Assembly (NCBI GenBank): GCA_000507305.1 | Contig: DF239536.1 | Span: 102,755 to 166,754, forward strand | Source: Breviolum minutum Mf 1.05b.01 | Taxonomy: Eukaryota > Sar > Dinophyceae > Suessiales > Symbiodiniaceae | DNA length: 64,000 nucleotides | Direction of reading: 5' to 3' | Shown: piece after piece, positions 1 to 12,099 of the stretch | Numbering within the stretch: position 1 is the first letter of the stretch | How the letters are laid out: each line of letters opens with the position of its first letter | Notes under the pieces: generated by a model | Database searches by the model: none | What the model was told of the DNA's origin: nothing | Seen by the model: only the letters and a program-made list of their open reading frames with translations | Made by a program: the position numbers and the translations under genes

Positions 1-7
1 TAGTGCT

Positions 8-129
8 TGGTGGTGGTGGTGGTGGTGGTGGTGGTGGTGGTGGTGGTGGTGGTGGTGGTGGTGGTGGTGGTGGTGGTGGTGGTGGTGGTGGTGGTGGTGG
101 TGGTGGTGGTGGTGGTGGTGGTGGTGGTG
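8..129. repeat. (TGG)n microsatellite
   Basis: About forty uninterrupted copies of TGG. The frame reads poly-glycine from an ATG-like start but this is only a by-product of the repeat; nothing else supports translation. Confidence 0.97.
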
Positions 130-189
130 TACTTTGTACCTTGACCGAAGTTATTGAATTAATGCTATCATTCTCATGTATTCCTCGTG

Positions 190-260
190 TTGGGTGTTGT
201 TGTTGCTGCTGCTGTTGTTGTTGTTGTTGTTCTTGTTCTTGTTCTTGTTCTTGTTGTGGT
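190..260. repeat. TTG/TTC-type triplet repeat
   Basis: An imperfect run of TTG, CTG and TTC triplets follows the TGG tract after about 60 bases of unique sequence. Apparent poly-Cys, poly-Val or poly-Asn frames on the two strands are shadows of the repeat. Confidence 0.9.
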
Positions 261-477
261 TTTTGCTGGTGGTGCCGGTCGAAGCGGCGGTCGTGATTGG
301 ATGGGTGGCAATGGCAATGACGATGCTGCCGTGACAGCAACTACCATAGTGATGATGGAAGCTTGTCATGATATATGGCATCCATGTCACTATGCTGAAG
401 TGGCCTGTCCTTGCTGCCAGCCTTGACAGCAGCATTGCTCAAGGCTGCTTGGTGACTATTTTTACATCTATCTGCCA

Positions 478-2960
478 GATCCAGGCCACCAGGCCATTGG
501 ATGGCAGCAGCCAAAGCGTTGGCACCACCCTTGGAGCCACCACAAAGGATGAGCGTTTCCTCGAAGGCTTCACCACTTCACTGAGGAACATCTTCTGTGA
601 ATTACAGTATGCAATACGTCTTCTCCAAAGCACAAACTTAGGGATGATGGATATCTAGAAATCAAAAGATCTGGCAGTGTGTAGTGTACGTATCTTCCTG
701 CATCTCCCAAAAACAACACGGCATCGCCTCTCAAATTGATGGTTACATTCCGTAGCGGTAAGATTCAATGCGGCATATCGCAGCAAAGGTCTCTGCGCAA
801 GCAACGACTAAAAAACCCTGGGGTTCCCCAACGAATGGAACCCCTGCAGATGCTTCTCGAACGGCATCCAAAAGGCACCGAGATTCAGCCTGGAAATTCA
901 TCAAATCATCCAGTCTCCGGTGAAAAACATCTCAGGCGCAAAGTGTCTCTACAACAGGGTAAGCCTCTGCAGTGCTCCAAAAGCCACTATGGAGTAAGAG
1001 CACTCCTGCCAAGTCTTGGAGTCTTGCAATTGCTAGGGTCGTTATGTGAAGCAAGCAGGAAATGAAACACTGCAGCTGCTAGGGGGATGTCTCTCCCGCT
1101 TTGGAGACAAAGTGAAACTGCACAATCTTTTCTCTGGTACACACTTTGCTTTGTACCGTGCTGGGAGCTCTGACAGGATGGTTTTCCAAAATGCGATCAA
1201 CAAATGCTTTAAGTCTTGATACGTTTTGGCTTACGCAAGGCCTTGATATGACGCAACTAGTACTACTCGCATGAAAGGAGGTTTTAGTAGTGCTCATCTC
1301 CAAGCTGGACATGACTGGACTGGAATAAAACCTCCCACTCTCGGCGGACTCTACTTGCCGGTCCTTGCCATGCAGGCACAGAGACGCGCCGAAGGGACAA
1401 ATAGCCTTGGGGAACGTGAAACGCATAGCAGAAGGTGGTCTGTCCATCATTTTCTTTAAGCCTCTATGCAAAAAACAAATAAACGTTAGCGTAGTAAGCA
1501 GGTTTTCACCTGTTTTTCATCGACATGAACTTAGAACATAGCAAGTTTTCTTCAACGTCTGGTGTCCATCAAACAGGCAGCGTTTAACAGTTGNGGAAAA
1601 TGCCCCTAGTAGTGATGAAATTTGTTGGGGCAAAATATGGAAATAAGAATGTTAAAATTATTTTGGTGGAAAAATGCCCCTATGTAGTGATGAAATATTT
1701 TGGGGGAAAATCGTGTCAGGCAACCTACCCCCAAGGCTCTCCACTACTAATAACTATGCAATGTCAGGGTTCTTTACACCTCTGAAGGTTTGCCTGAGCC
1801 AGTGCAGCTTCCGTTGCTGCAAACTACAACATCGAATTCCAAAGTTACACAGAAGGTCTCTTCAAACATGATCAGTATGGTCCCTGATCTACACAAACTT
1901 GCAGTCGAGAGGCTACTAGCATCTCTCTACATGGCACAGCTTCTTCTCGCCTTGGCTTTCACAATGTGCAAGCCAACTCCAACATGTCATGGATATCAAA
2001 ACCACTGCAGACAAGGGTGACTTGTCCTGGTAGTTGGAAATATGGCAATATCTAAGGCTGTGCCAGCCTCTGTCAAATAAATATTGGATTACTCCATATA
2101 TATCCATATGGTCATACACTTGTGATGCCTATCATCACTCTCTTTCGACATGAACTGCTACGGCACCATGGTCTTGTATGTCTTCCAAGCTTACAATGTA
2201 TATTTGAACTCCAAACCTACTGTCTCTATAAATTTTCAAAATCATAATACCAGTATCGACATCATATCAGCCTCTGGGAAGGGTCGTTTGCGTGCAGGTG
2301 CTTGATGTTCTAAGGACACTTAAGACCCTCACGCTTCATCCAAGAGCTCAGCGTGGGACACTGACCTTGGCAAAAAGAAACAATCCAAGACTCCAGAACG
2401 AATCGAGGTGAAGATAAGGAAGATGCTTGACATGTAAATGCTGATGATTGAAGGCTTTGATTCTATTGATTCTATGATGATGATGTTGATGATGTTGATG
2501 TTGATGATGATGATGATGATGATGATGTTGATGATGTTGATGTTGATGATGATGATGATGATGTTGATGATGATGATGTTGATGATGTTGATGATGATGA
2601 NTTCTGAGAAGAATCATTATAGGTCGGTTTGCCATCCCGTGAAGTGATCTTCGCATAACCATGGCTAGGATGTTACTCTGGCCACCATTTAGGGGTCGAC
2701 CTTCGGCCAGCGTTTAACAGTTCAACGTCATGCGATTCCCCCAAAAATGTCCAAGAAGTCAAAGCTCAAAGGCAGGTCAGCCAGATTGGCTGGATAGTGG
2801 GGAAATAGTTCCTAGCTGGAACTGGAACAATCAGAGATTCTCCAGCACTTGGAAAGACACCATTTCAAGCAAGCCACTGTTTTCCGTCCAGTCAAGCACT
2901 GTCTCTGAACCGCGGAAAACCACAAAGCAGCTGCCCCAGGCATCTCGAAGTACTGCCCAC
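478..2960 (-). CDS. class 3 lipase-like gene, partial
   Basis: Two exon-like segments read as parts of an alpha/beta-hydrolase lipase of the Lipase_3 family, which hydrolyses acyl esters. The upstream exon, about 2960 to 2878, follows AG|G and encodes FVVFRGSETVLDW, matching the family's FRGT...DW strand. The downstream exon, about 575 to 478, encodes LILCGGSKGGANALAAA, with the nucleophile-elbow pattern G-X-S-X-G as GGSKG. In the family this is usually GHSLGG, so the second glycine replaces His and Lys replaces Leu. A segment near 1215-1130 (ending AFVDRILENHP) could be the helix between them. The catalytic Asp and His exons, the start and the stop were not found. The order of motifs on the minus strand is correct for the family. 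It may be a decayed copy. The plus-strand frame over 478-575 is also open, so the second exon is less certain than the first. Confidence 0.45.
1595..1712. repeat. imperfect tandem duplication, period about 73 bp
   Basis: The block with AAAATGCCCCTA and GTAGTGATGAAAT, followed by T/G-rich bases, occurs at 1595-1640 and again at 1670-1712. An ambiguous base sits at 1594, immediately before the first copy. Confidence 0.75.
2474..2600. repeat. GAT/GTT triplet microsatellite
   Basis: A run of GATGAT with GTT interruptions ends at an ambiguous base (2601). Poly-Met and poly-His frames over it are artefacts of the repeat. Confidence 0.95.
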
Positions 2961-4544
2961 CTTGCATCAGATTCACGTCTGATCCCTAGTCTGAATGCTC
3001 CAAGCTGTCAATTGGCGACCGCTGAACAGAGCAAGATATACCAAGGGCCTACTGCCCAATATTTGCAAACACATAGTTTTGGATGTCTTTTGGCCGAGGA
3101 TCTGCAAGTTGATCCCATGATGCTCTTCAGGCGTTTGAAGTTTCACCAACTCCAAACCTGACAAAATCTGACCATGTCACAAACATTCAAAGAATGGGTC
3201 AATTGCAGGAATACGGCATGTTGCCATGGTATTATATGTATGGTATTATCTTCTCATAGAAAGTCACTGGGATGCTTACCTTCTATGGTTTTTGTTTGTA
3301 TCGGATACTACTGAATAATTATTACTTCCCAAATGCATGCCAAAGGGCACGTTGAGTGTATCAAGGCCGCTGCCAACAAAAACAGCTGATCATGATATAA
3401 CTAAATGGATTCAACATCATGATGAAGGTACACCTTCATGATGCTATTAAATGAGGCAACCGTGGAAAGCTCTCCTGGAACAGGTAGATGATCTAAAGAA
3501 GGTTCGTAGATCCACTCTGACAGGGCCTCAAAGACGGTGTCTGACTTTTTCAAATCTCAAAGTCTTTTGTCATCTGCGGACCTTGGACCACAAACTGAGA
3601 GCCCCTGCAGCACAAGCCAAATCTGGTGGCAAACGTGCCCCTTCTGATCGCGTGAAGCAGGAAATGAGCCCTGGAAATACGGTGGCCCTGATGTTTGGGG
3701 GTTATGACTTCATGCATCTGACCATGGAAATCATCCATCACCCACAAAGATCCACCAAACCCTTTCTCAATCCCCCATGAATGAGCCGCATATGTTTGCA
3801 TGAACAACATGAACAACCTCCTACTGCCTACTGCAACAATGTGACGAAACTGGCACCTCGGATTGTCGCCATCCGCTCGGGGTAATCGGCATCTTTGGCC
3901 TTGATGACCTGGCAGCAAACTCCTATCATACACATGATGTGAACGGTATAGAATACTTGTGCGACAATGAAAATAATGGTACCAGTACAATTGGAAAACA
4001 GAAATGTCCAATTCTGAAAATTTACAAACCTAAATTCGGGCCTCGTTTACGAGGCAAATCCCTGCAGCCGGACCAAGCAACCAAAGATGGCGCTCTGCAG
4101 TGCACCGAGCCTGCGACGGCGGGTAGGAGATCCTAAGTAACTCTCAGAAGCCTTTGGCACAGTTGAAGCCTTTGGACCAACCAGAACTCCAATTTCGCCA
4201 ATTTTTAGTTCCATTGGGAGATTCAATTGGAACGCTCTCATGCAAACTGAGCCAAAAGACTCAGTTTGCCGCTGCAATCAATTCGTCGTCATCCAAAATC
4301 TTCATGGCTGGATATGCACTTCAATATAATTACTTCAATTATACTCGAACATCAAGCAGCATCATATCATCAGCATATCAGAATCATACAGTAATTTGCG
4401 CGACCTATGACAGTCACACCCATTTTCACAACATCTTCCGAAGTGCTTCTCCCCAACAACATTAGCCACTGGAATAACAAGTTCCACCACTGGAGCTATT
4501 GCGAAGGCCAGGCCATGGCGCCTCATGGGAAGCAGCGCGCAAAT
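2961..4544. other. no confident gene; candidate minus-strand exons
   Basis: Between the lipase fragment and the HEAT gene I see no gene I can name. Two minus-strand segments look exon-like: one near 3690-3590 after a CAG, reading ISCFTRSEGARLPP, and one near 4145-4040, rich in Arg and Leu. The 143-codon plus-strand frame at 2730-3161 overlaps the better-supported lipase exon and is rejected. Confidence 0.4.
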
Positions 4545-7500
4545 CCTGTGCCACGCGAAGCACCGGACGGGCGATGGCCTTGGACCAAGCCATCATCTCT
4601 TCCATCTCCTGACGCACCTGTGCTGAAATCGGTGCAAGGACAAGCTTGTTTAGTGCAATCCTTGGCAACGCAAAAGGCTTCTTTTAGGATGAGCATATCA
4701 TTTTTTTTCATTTATTAGGTGTATTGTTCTGTATTATTGGGTACCGTATTTGCAAACATTTGCAATCTTTCGTAATGTATTCGCCAGGCTAGGGCAATCC
4801 TTCGGAGCACTATGTGGTCACTTCGTTCGCCTTCCCAACCGATCTGGTGTTCCCAACACCCTCTCTAAATCTGACTGTGAGATGTACAAATAGTATCAAA
4901 TAGTAACCTCTTTCAACTTTTCTGTTAGCTTAAAACCCATAGGATGCAGCATCTTGTCCTGGTGGCGCTTGCCGGCATCAAATGCTGCAGCCACCATTTG
5001 AGTGCCAGCGTAGCTGGTCGTTTCCTGGAAAAAGCGGAAGACCGCAGCGCGGATGTCCTGAATGGCTACAAGGATGCTGCATAGAAGTATACAAGCAAAT
5101 GAATCAAGGCCAAACAAAACCCGATATGTCAAAAGGCAAATTGAAAGCTGCTGCAAATGAGTCGCATGGTCGCCAGTGAGAAGTTGTTCAACAAGGGAGC
5201 CAGCATGCTCTCGCCTAAAAATCCATCCTCCCAAAACGTTGTAAAGGAGACGCCATACTGTGTGTCTTCAAACAATTACAGCAAATAAAGTTGGCTGTCT
5301 TGTTGCTTTGTGGAATTTTCACTGCAACCGACACTGATTCATAGAAGGTGTCACAACACAACAGAAGGTGAATTAAGACCTGCACGCAGCTACAGCTTGT
5401 GATCCCAGGGCAGCAATGGCCGCAGTACGGACATTGACCTCTTCATCCTACCAGGTGCAGAGCAAAGAGGGGAGAAACCGAAGTATCTTACACCAGGCAT
5501 CAGAGAAGAAGAAAGCTCCTTCTGAGTTTCCATTGAAACCTTGGGAATATTTATCTGTTGTCTGTTTCTGATACTTTTGAGCGTAGAATCAGGGGTAAGA
5601 ATATGAAGTTGGCAAGAAAGTTGTTCTGTAATGTACACGAAATATCAAATAAGCAACAAATAGTGCCATTCATCAAGACGAGCACCTTCCCACCAAACCA
5701 GCCCCGACTCTTCACCCCCTTTTGACTTCTTAAGAGTTTATGCTGTTGCTGTGGTTGTGACATGCCTGTGACATAAAAACGACTGTACGTCAATGTTTCG
5801 TCAGTGATCCCCAATATCGTCAGCATAGCATCCTCCCAACCACCTCCCACATTGTATTGCTCACCTTCAAAGCAGCCGCCAACGCATCAGCACAGCTACT
5901 GAGATCTGTTGATTCTCCAAGTTGCCGTGCAGACCTCAGGATTTCCAGCAAATTCTGATAGGCAATGTGACCTGGACATGTTCTGAGGAAGTGACTTCCC
6001 AATGGCAGCCAAACTTTTTGCAGCTTCTTCTCGTACTCTGGAATCAGAGTCAGACCTGTTGGCCATAAACAATGGGTGGCACATACTGCAGACACCAGCA
6101 ACCATCCATGTATTACAACTCTGTTACTCATCTTCCATCTTGCTTGGTTTTTCCCCGATCCATCACTCCCCACTGACACTTCTGCAGTCGATACAAACAA
6201 AAAGCATCAAACAACTGCTAAAAAATGCATATAAAAAAGCTAAAAATGGAGATTTTGGCTCGCTTTGGAAAGGAACCTCTCGCGGGTGCCTCAATGCTCT
6301 CTCCAATGAATCTCGACCCTGCAAAGATCCCAGCATACCAATGGAAGCCTTCAATGCAGAGTCTGCGACTTTTGCGAAGTATGCTGATACAGTCATACAG
6401 CCTCATCGGTTCATTGCCTTGGACTACGAGCGTTTTTCAGCCAAGCTGCGCAAGCTTCGAGTCTCACCAGCCACACTTTGTCGCGGAGGCAAGCAGCCAA
6501 AGGTGATACCTAGAGCTGCAACTTGGGCAAAGGTGGTTGTCGAATCTCTGCGTATTTCTAACAGGGAAAGTGCAGGAATTTTGTTAAATAACAGTGTGTA
6601 ACCTTAAAAACCATGGGTTCGTCATAATATACTGATATAAATCATCAAAAAGTAACATTTCTGAGATGGATTTTGGAGTTCCAGATGGTCCCGCCCGAAT
6701 TTGGAGACATATATACCCACATAGGTCATAGGTATCTCATGATATCCCACAAAAAAGAGTCAAAGAAGATAGATCTAGTTCTGTGACAATTAATTGCCGA
6801 TGATCCTCCTCCTGCTCGATGAACGAGCAATTAGCACTTGCATTCATCATCGACATTGCGATTTCGTAAATGTCCAGCATGTGTCCATGTTTCCGTCGCT
6901 TTCCCCTGCAGCCCACAAAATTACACTGTTCTTCAGCACTCCCGTTTTCACTACAGGGCCTGTTTTTCTGAGCCCGTGAAAGCTAGTGCTTTCGCTGCAT
7001 TCCAGCGAACCTGCACACAGTTTCGAGGATAAAAGGGAAGCTAGTTAAAACTTAGATAATCCTGTTCCAATTTCCATAGATCTTACTTTCTGGAAGATGT
7101 ATTGTGATGGTCGAGTCTTGCAACCAGTAGGCAGAACCCAACATAGCACCATCGGCTAACAAAAGCAGGTGGCTAAATCATCCAATGGCTTCATCCCAGG
7201 CCTGCCAGGCTTCGTCTAATAAGGCATCCTCCAGGGCATTGCAACCTGATTCCAACAGTGACCTATCTTGCCAACCTGAAACAACCCTTTAACACAGCTT
7301 GCAGTACCCAATCAATACCAACATGCAACCGTTAACTTTCAGTTTAAATGCTGCTTGAAATGCACTATTCTATAGAATCTTCATAGCAAGAGCTTCTGAA
7401 GCAGAGTCCACCACTATTGGTGGCAAGGCATTTCAATTGTTTAGACAAATGTTTGGCTAATGCAAAGTGATGCAAAAGGGTCAATGTGTAAAAAGCTTTG

Positions 7501-10126
7501 CAGAGAAGATATGAAGAAATCTTCATCTAGCCTCGCCAAACAAAAAGCGAACAACGCCATGTCGTGCCATGTCACTCTGGCCACATTTAGCACCAGCAGC
7601 AGCAAGTCTCCTGATATTTAACGCTTTCAATGCTGAATCTTTTCCATCGGCACTAGCTGCGTGGACACCCACGTAGTGGCAAACCTGTATCTATCTAAAC
7701 ACATAGAACTGCAAAGTGCAAACAGCTTCGATGCAGCTGGCACATTCGGGGTTGCTAATGTAGTTCAGCATGGACATACCAAACGCTCTTTATGGTAATG
7801 TTGGTTCTGCAGCGGTCATGAGCAATCATCTTGTCATGGAAAACCTTTTGCAGGGAGGAAACTGTGGAAATAAAAGTGAAATAAATTGCAGAGACACAAA
7901 AGCAATAGAAACACCCGTTAAAACCCTTGACCCCGGGCGTCCAAATGGCTGAGCAAGCAGAACTTCGCACGAATGACATGCTGTCATGGCGCAAGACTGC
8001 CTCCAGGACTCATTACTCAGTGGCGCAACTACCTTGAGGGGTATAAAATATGGTCCAAAGACGTGAAACAACATGAAACAACAAGGAACAACAAGAAACA
8101 CCATGAAACAACATAAAGATACACAAAGTACATAGGTCTAACAAAAACAGCTTTCGTAAATATGATACAATGTATCTATAAGATGTATCACTGTTTACAG
8201 GAATAGACGGCGGAAGCTTCTCTAAATTCGGCAGAGAGATACTTTGATGGACAAAGCCCTGCGCTAGCCGAGAGACGGCAAAAACACTTTTGAGTAATCG
8301 GCGGACATCTACAACACTTTTACAACTTGCCCCCTGGCAATGGACGTTTCAATTCAATGTATACAGTAAATTACAGTCATATTATTTTTGCACTCTACAA
8401 ATATTCAATGATTCAATATTTACAAATACCATCTTGACTATTGAGTGATAAAGTGAGTCAGATTCTATTTCTCCAAAGCCCAAACGTCTCTGCCTCCAGG
8501 GCATTGAGCGCTTGGACAGGTCGAGAACCTGAAAAATCCAGTCAAAACATCGTCAAAAAGTGGTGAACTTTGTCCAATTGAGACTTGGATCTCAGAATTC
8601 ACCTGAATTTCATTGAATTTGAAGTTTTCACTATTTTCATCCGTTTGAAGTTTTCCTTTAGAGTGCCCCCTTTCCCAGTCTTCGGCAAGTGCAGCAAAGA
8701 TTCCGAGGTTTAGGTGCCCAACTGCTTCAGCAGCAGCTTCCCTGCAATCAGCAAGAACCGGAACAAAATCACACGAAATGAAGCGATCAATGTTAACATC
8801 AAATTTGCCCAAGGCTTCCTCGAACGTTTTCTAAATGTCCTTTGCAAAAAGGCTGTTTTTTCACTCACAACGGACGTTTTTTTGCATCCTGCCCAGGTCT
8901 GCTACTTAGATGTCCAAAATTGCAATAGAGATCTCCACAATTGAAGATCGAGGGAAAAACTTGCGCTGAGTACGAATTTGTTGAATTTGTGACTTTCATA
9001 TTTTCAGAAAATTAGACCATGGACAAAGCATGGACAAACCGTGGAAAGTACATTGTTTAGCGTGGAAAGTACATTGTTTAGCATGGAAAGGACGTTGTTT
9101 AGCGTGGAACTTGCACCTTCCAAACATCACATTTTTTCTTTCATTTTTTTAGATGTGCGAATTTCTGCGAATTAATGCGAACTAATGCGAAATAAAATTT
9201 CTGGGAAAAAGCTGGGAAATGCTGCTTTTTAGGGCCTCCATCAACATTTGCTAAATAACCGCCTTTCCGCAATAAACCGCCTTTGATATAACGTACGTTT
9301 CTTTCATGGTCTTTGGAAGTGTTGGGTTTGGGTAGATGTCAATCGAAGAACACCAGTCTGGAAGCTGTAAAAGTATCGGGCAAAGCAACCAAGACTTCTC
9401 ACCGACGCTCTCTCAAATGCACAAAGATGTACAAACCATCTTTACACATGTTTGCTATGCTGATGTATGAGGCATGCAATGTCTTTGATGTTTAAAAGAA
9501 TTATACATAGAAATAATGCTAATCCCACCTGACAAAGGGGCTTGCATCGCCCAGCGCTGCCAACAGTTCTTCAAGCTTCCAGGAAGCGCCTAAAGCGCCC
9601 AAGGCCTTGGAGCTGTGTCTTGAGGCATAAGTCCAGGTGGTGGGAGGATGTATGGATGAATATGGTGCAGTTTAGTGACTAACGGCATGGAACATTATTA
9701 GGAACATTATGGAATTAATTTTGGGTCTCAACTCCTCCAAAAAAAAGTGGCATTGGATGGATTTGGATAGCATTGGCATCATCTGGCGAATACCTATAGC
9801 CGTTAGATTACCTCCATCATCCCGCTGCTGGACCTTGGCTGCAGTTTTGCGCACTTGCCAATCTGGATCTCTGTGCAAAGCATCGGCCAACAGAGCAGCC
9901 GATGAACCTGGAGTCTTCAATTTCTCTGGCAAATCAGCGACTCAATCTGTGAGGTCTTCCGAATGCCAACTATGGAAAATATGTACCTGAACAAAATTGC
10001 AAACTATTATGAAAACATCCCAAAATACACTGTCACTTTCCTCCTTACCTGACTTCTAAATCTCAAAGACTTCTGCAAACTCAACGAAGCCACAGCGCTT
10101 TGCCTTGCTTCTCGGTATTCAGAAGC
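4545..10126 (-). CDS. HEAT-repeat protein gene, multi-exon
   Basis: Short minus-strand exons chain in phase into HEAT helices, which form protein-binding solenoids. Exons: 10126-~10073 (SEYREARQSAVASL); 9907-9834 (ALLADALHRDPDWQVRKTAA); 9605-9529 (ALGALGASWKLEELLAALGD, then ASPFV); 8741-~8680 (REAAAEAVGHL, FAALAEDWE); 6055-5972 (DSRVREEAAKSLAAIG); 5898-5865 (CADALAAALK); 5447-5394 (DEEVNVRTAAIAALGSQA); 5057-~4937 (DIRAAVFRFFQ and a longer helical tail); probably ~4617-4545 (VRQEMEEMMAW). The joins 9907-9834/9605-9529, 9605-9529/8741 and 5898-5865/5447-5394 keep phase and restore the usual A-L-x-D...VR-x-A-A pattern. A further segment near 6390-6280 (KVADSALKASIGML) fits too. Start, stop and exact repeat number are unresolved; the partner cannot be told from sequence. 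Similar PBS-lyase/HEAT proteins are common in dinoflagellates. Confidence 0.65.
9039..9108. repeat. 21-bp tandem repeat, three copies
   Basis: The unit CGTGGAAAGTACATTGTTTAG occurs twice almost perfectly and a third time with substitutions, then decays. It lies in a HEAT-gene intron between the exons at 9529 and 8741. Confidence 0.85.
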
Positions 10127-12099
10127 CTGGCCGCATCCAAGCGTTCGCCTGGCAATCGGTGAAATCCTGGTTCGTATAAAGACAGTGACAGGAGTGACAG
10201 GGTCTGATTTTTCATGCTTCTTTCGTTCATATTTCAATCTTCAGATTCCGTCAGGATCAGCAACATGTTGAATCATTCAGTAAAGACAGGTGATACCGCC
10301 ACCCCATGCCACCCCAACATATCAAGTCTGTTGACATCTGTTGACATTGAAATAGAGCGAAACCTTTGCCGCAAATCTGGTGACTTACGGCCATTTGGCC
10401 TGCATTGCCAGGGTTCCGAAGGTTTCGCAACAGCACCTGAGCTCAAAGTAATTAATAACCTCCAATTAACACTGTATTCAATGCTTGCATTTCAATGTCT
10501 GAGACATTCTGAGACATTCTGAGACATACAAAACGTATAATCACGCAATCGTGAAAAATGGGTAGAACATGGTCCAAGCGCGTCCAAGCAATTTTGCAGG
10601 TTGAATGCTAAGAGCCAAACATTCAAGCGAAATCCAGCTGATGATGGCGCTGCCATTTTCTATGCCAAGCTGCTTCAACATGGCGCAGCGACCACATTTT
10701 GCCCTATTCTATTCAATGCTACACAAGTCTGGTGGCGTTGCCATGCGATGTGTCGCGGTGTGTTGTGTCACAATGTATGAGATTGTATGAGGGTGTTTGA
10801 GCGCGGTTGCATGGGAGCATTCCTGTGTCTACGATATATTGCAGAGCTAAACCCGCGACACATTTCCGGATCTGCTGTACATCAAAAGCTTGGGAGACAT
10901 TTTGGATCATTTTGGTATGTGTTGAAGATCTTCTGATGTCTTTTACATGATGTGTATCAAATCTAATTGTCTACATTATGTTGCATTATTTTACCATCCT
11001 TTACAGTTCTTTTACCACTCTCTACTTGCCCAAAACTGGCACTCAAATCATGTTTGTACAGCTGACTCCATGGCCTTGTGTCAGCATCGAACTGGGGTCG
11101 CTGATGCCAGTGAACACACAGCCAACGCCAAAGCAGTACGGCCAGTGCTGAAAGGATTCAGTATGCGAAGCAGGAGCGGAGGGAATGTCAGCACAAATTG
11201 GGAGCCCAATGGCGCCAATGGAGCCAAAACACATCGAAACCTTCCCAGCCTGTCCTTGCAAGGAGCAAGAAGGTGGTAGTATGGGTGGTACACTGGATGT
11301 GTGGCGCGTCAACAACCAAGTGTTGTCACTCTTTCATATCCAAAGGTGGATGAGAAACCTAGATGGCTGGGATGCTTGTCTGGTGTCATGCAAGTGTGAA
11401 GGTATCTGGCAGCTTGCTTCTTGCACCACGATGTTTGAGAAAAGCTGCAACAAAGCATCTGATGAAGGTAAGTTAACGATTAGTTCCAAGTTGCAAGTCT
11501 CGTGTGACATCGCCGCTGGTCTGAACAAGCATTACAGTACTGTATTATAAAACTTTATGGTCCCATATGGTCCCTGTCTTTTCACCTAAGGCCAACGCTC
11601 GCAAAATTTGCTGCTTTCAGCTGCTAAAGATTGCTAAAGGATTGAAGGATTTGGATGGAAGAGTCTCGCAGTCAGCGCCCAAAAGGTCTCAGCTTCCAGC
11701 TATTAGGCACTATATGTTTACCGGCCATGGGAGAATCTTCCAAATCCAGGATGATTTGAGAGTCAGCAGAAAACCACCTAGGCAACCCAAAGGGCACCCA
11801 AAAGTGGCGGAAAATCCTAGAAAACTGTCAGCTGCGCAGCTAGAGAAGCGGCAGCCAAAGGGACTCAAGGTTTGTAGTATTTGGTGGGCACGAAGGGCAT
11901 CTTCACTACCTCGACGTCGAAATCACAAAAAAGAATGTTTGCCGCTTATCAGAGTTTCCACTTTCCACAACTTTGAACATCAACCAACCTGTCTTTGCAC
12001 CACTCTTGCCTTCTTAAATTGAGGGCAGTTTGGTTCTATAGAAACAATCATCTGCAAGTTGCAAATCCTATCCTTTGAGGCAAGTCAGTAGTCATTGCT
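10127..12099. other. no confident gene between the HEAT and GcvT genes
   Basis: This 2 kb probably holds the 3' flank of GcvT and the 5' part of the HEAT gene. Weak exon-like segments on the minus strand occur near 10440-10370 and 11290-11150. The 151-codon plus-strand frame at 11567-12022 is Lys/Pro-rich and lacks any recognisable family; I do not call it. Confidence 0.4.
10497..10527. repeat. 10-11 bp tandem repeat, three copies
   Basis: TGAGACATTC is repeated three times, the last copy incomplete. No function is evident. Confidence 0.8.

Noticed and set aside
3..296. Poly-glycine frame at the left edge
   Set aside because: It is the translation of the TGG microsatellite and following triplets.
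2730..3161. 143-codon plus-strand frame
   Set aside because: It overlaps the minus-strand FRGSE lipase exon, which matches a known family motif.
6002..6601. 199-codon plus-strand frame, the longest on that strand
   Set aside because: It overlaps the in-phase minus-strand HEAT exon at 6055-5972 and the HEAT-like segment near 6390-6280, and resembles no family.
11567..12022. 151-codon plus-strand Lys/Pro-rich frame
   Set aside because: No family resemblance, no splice context, and opposite to the surrounding gene block.
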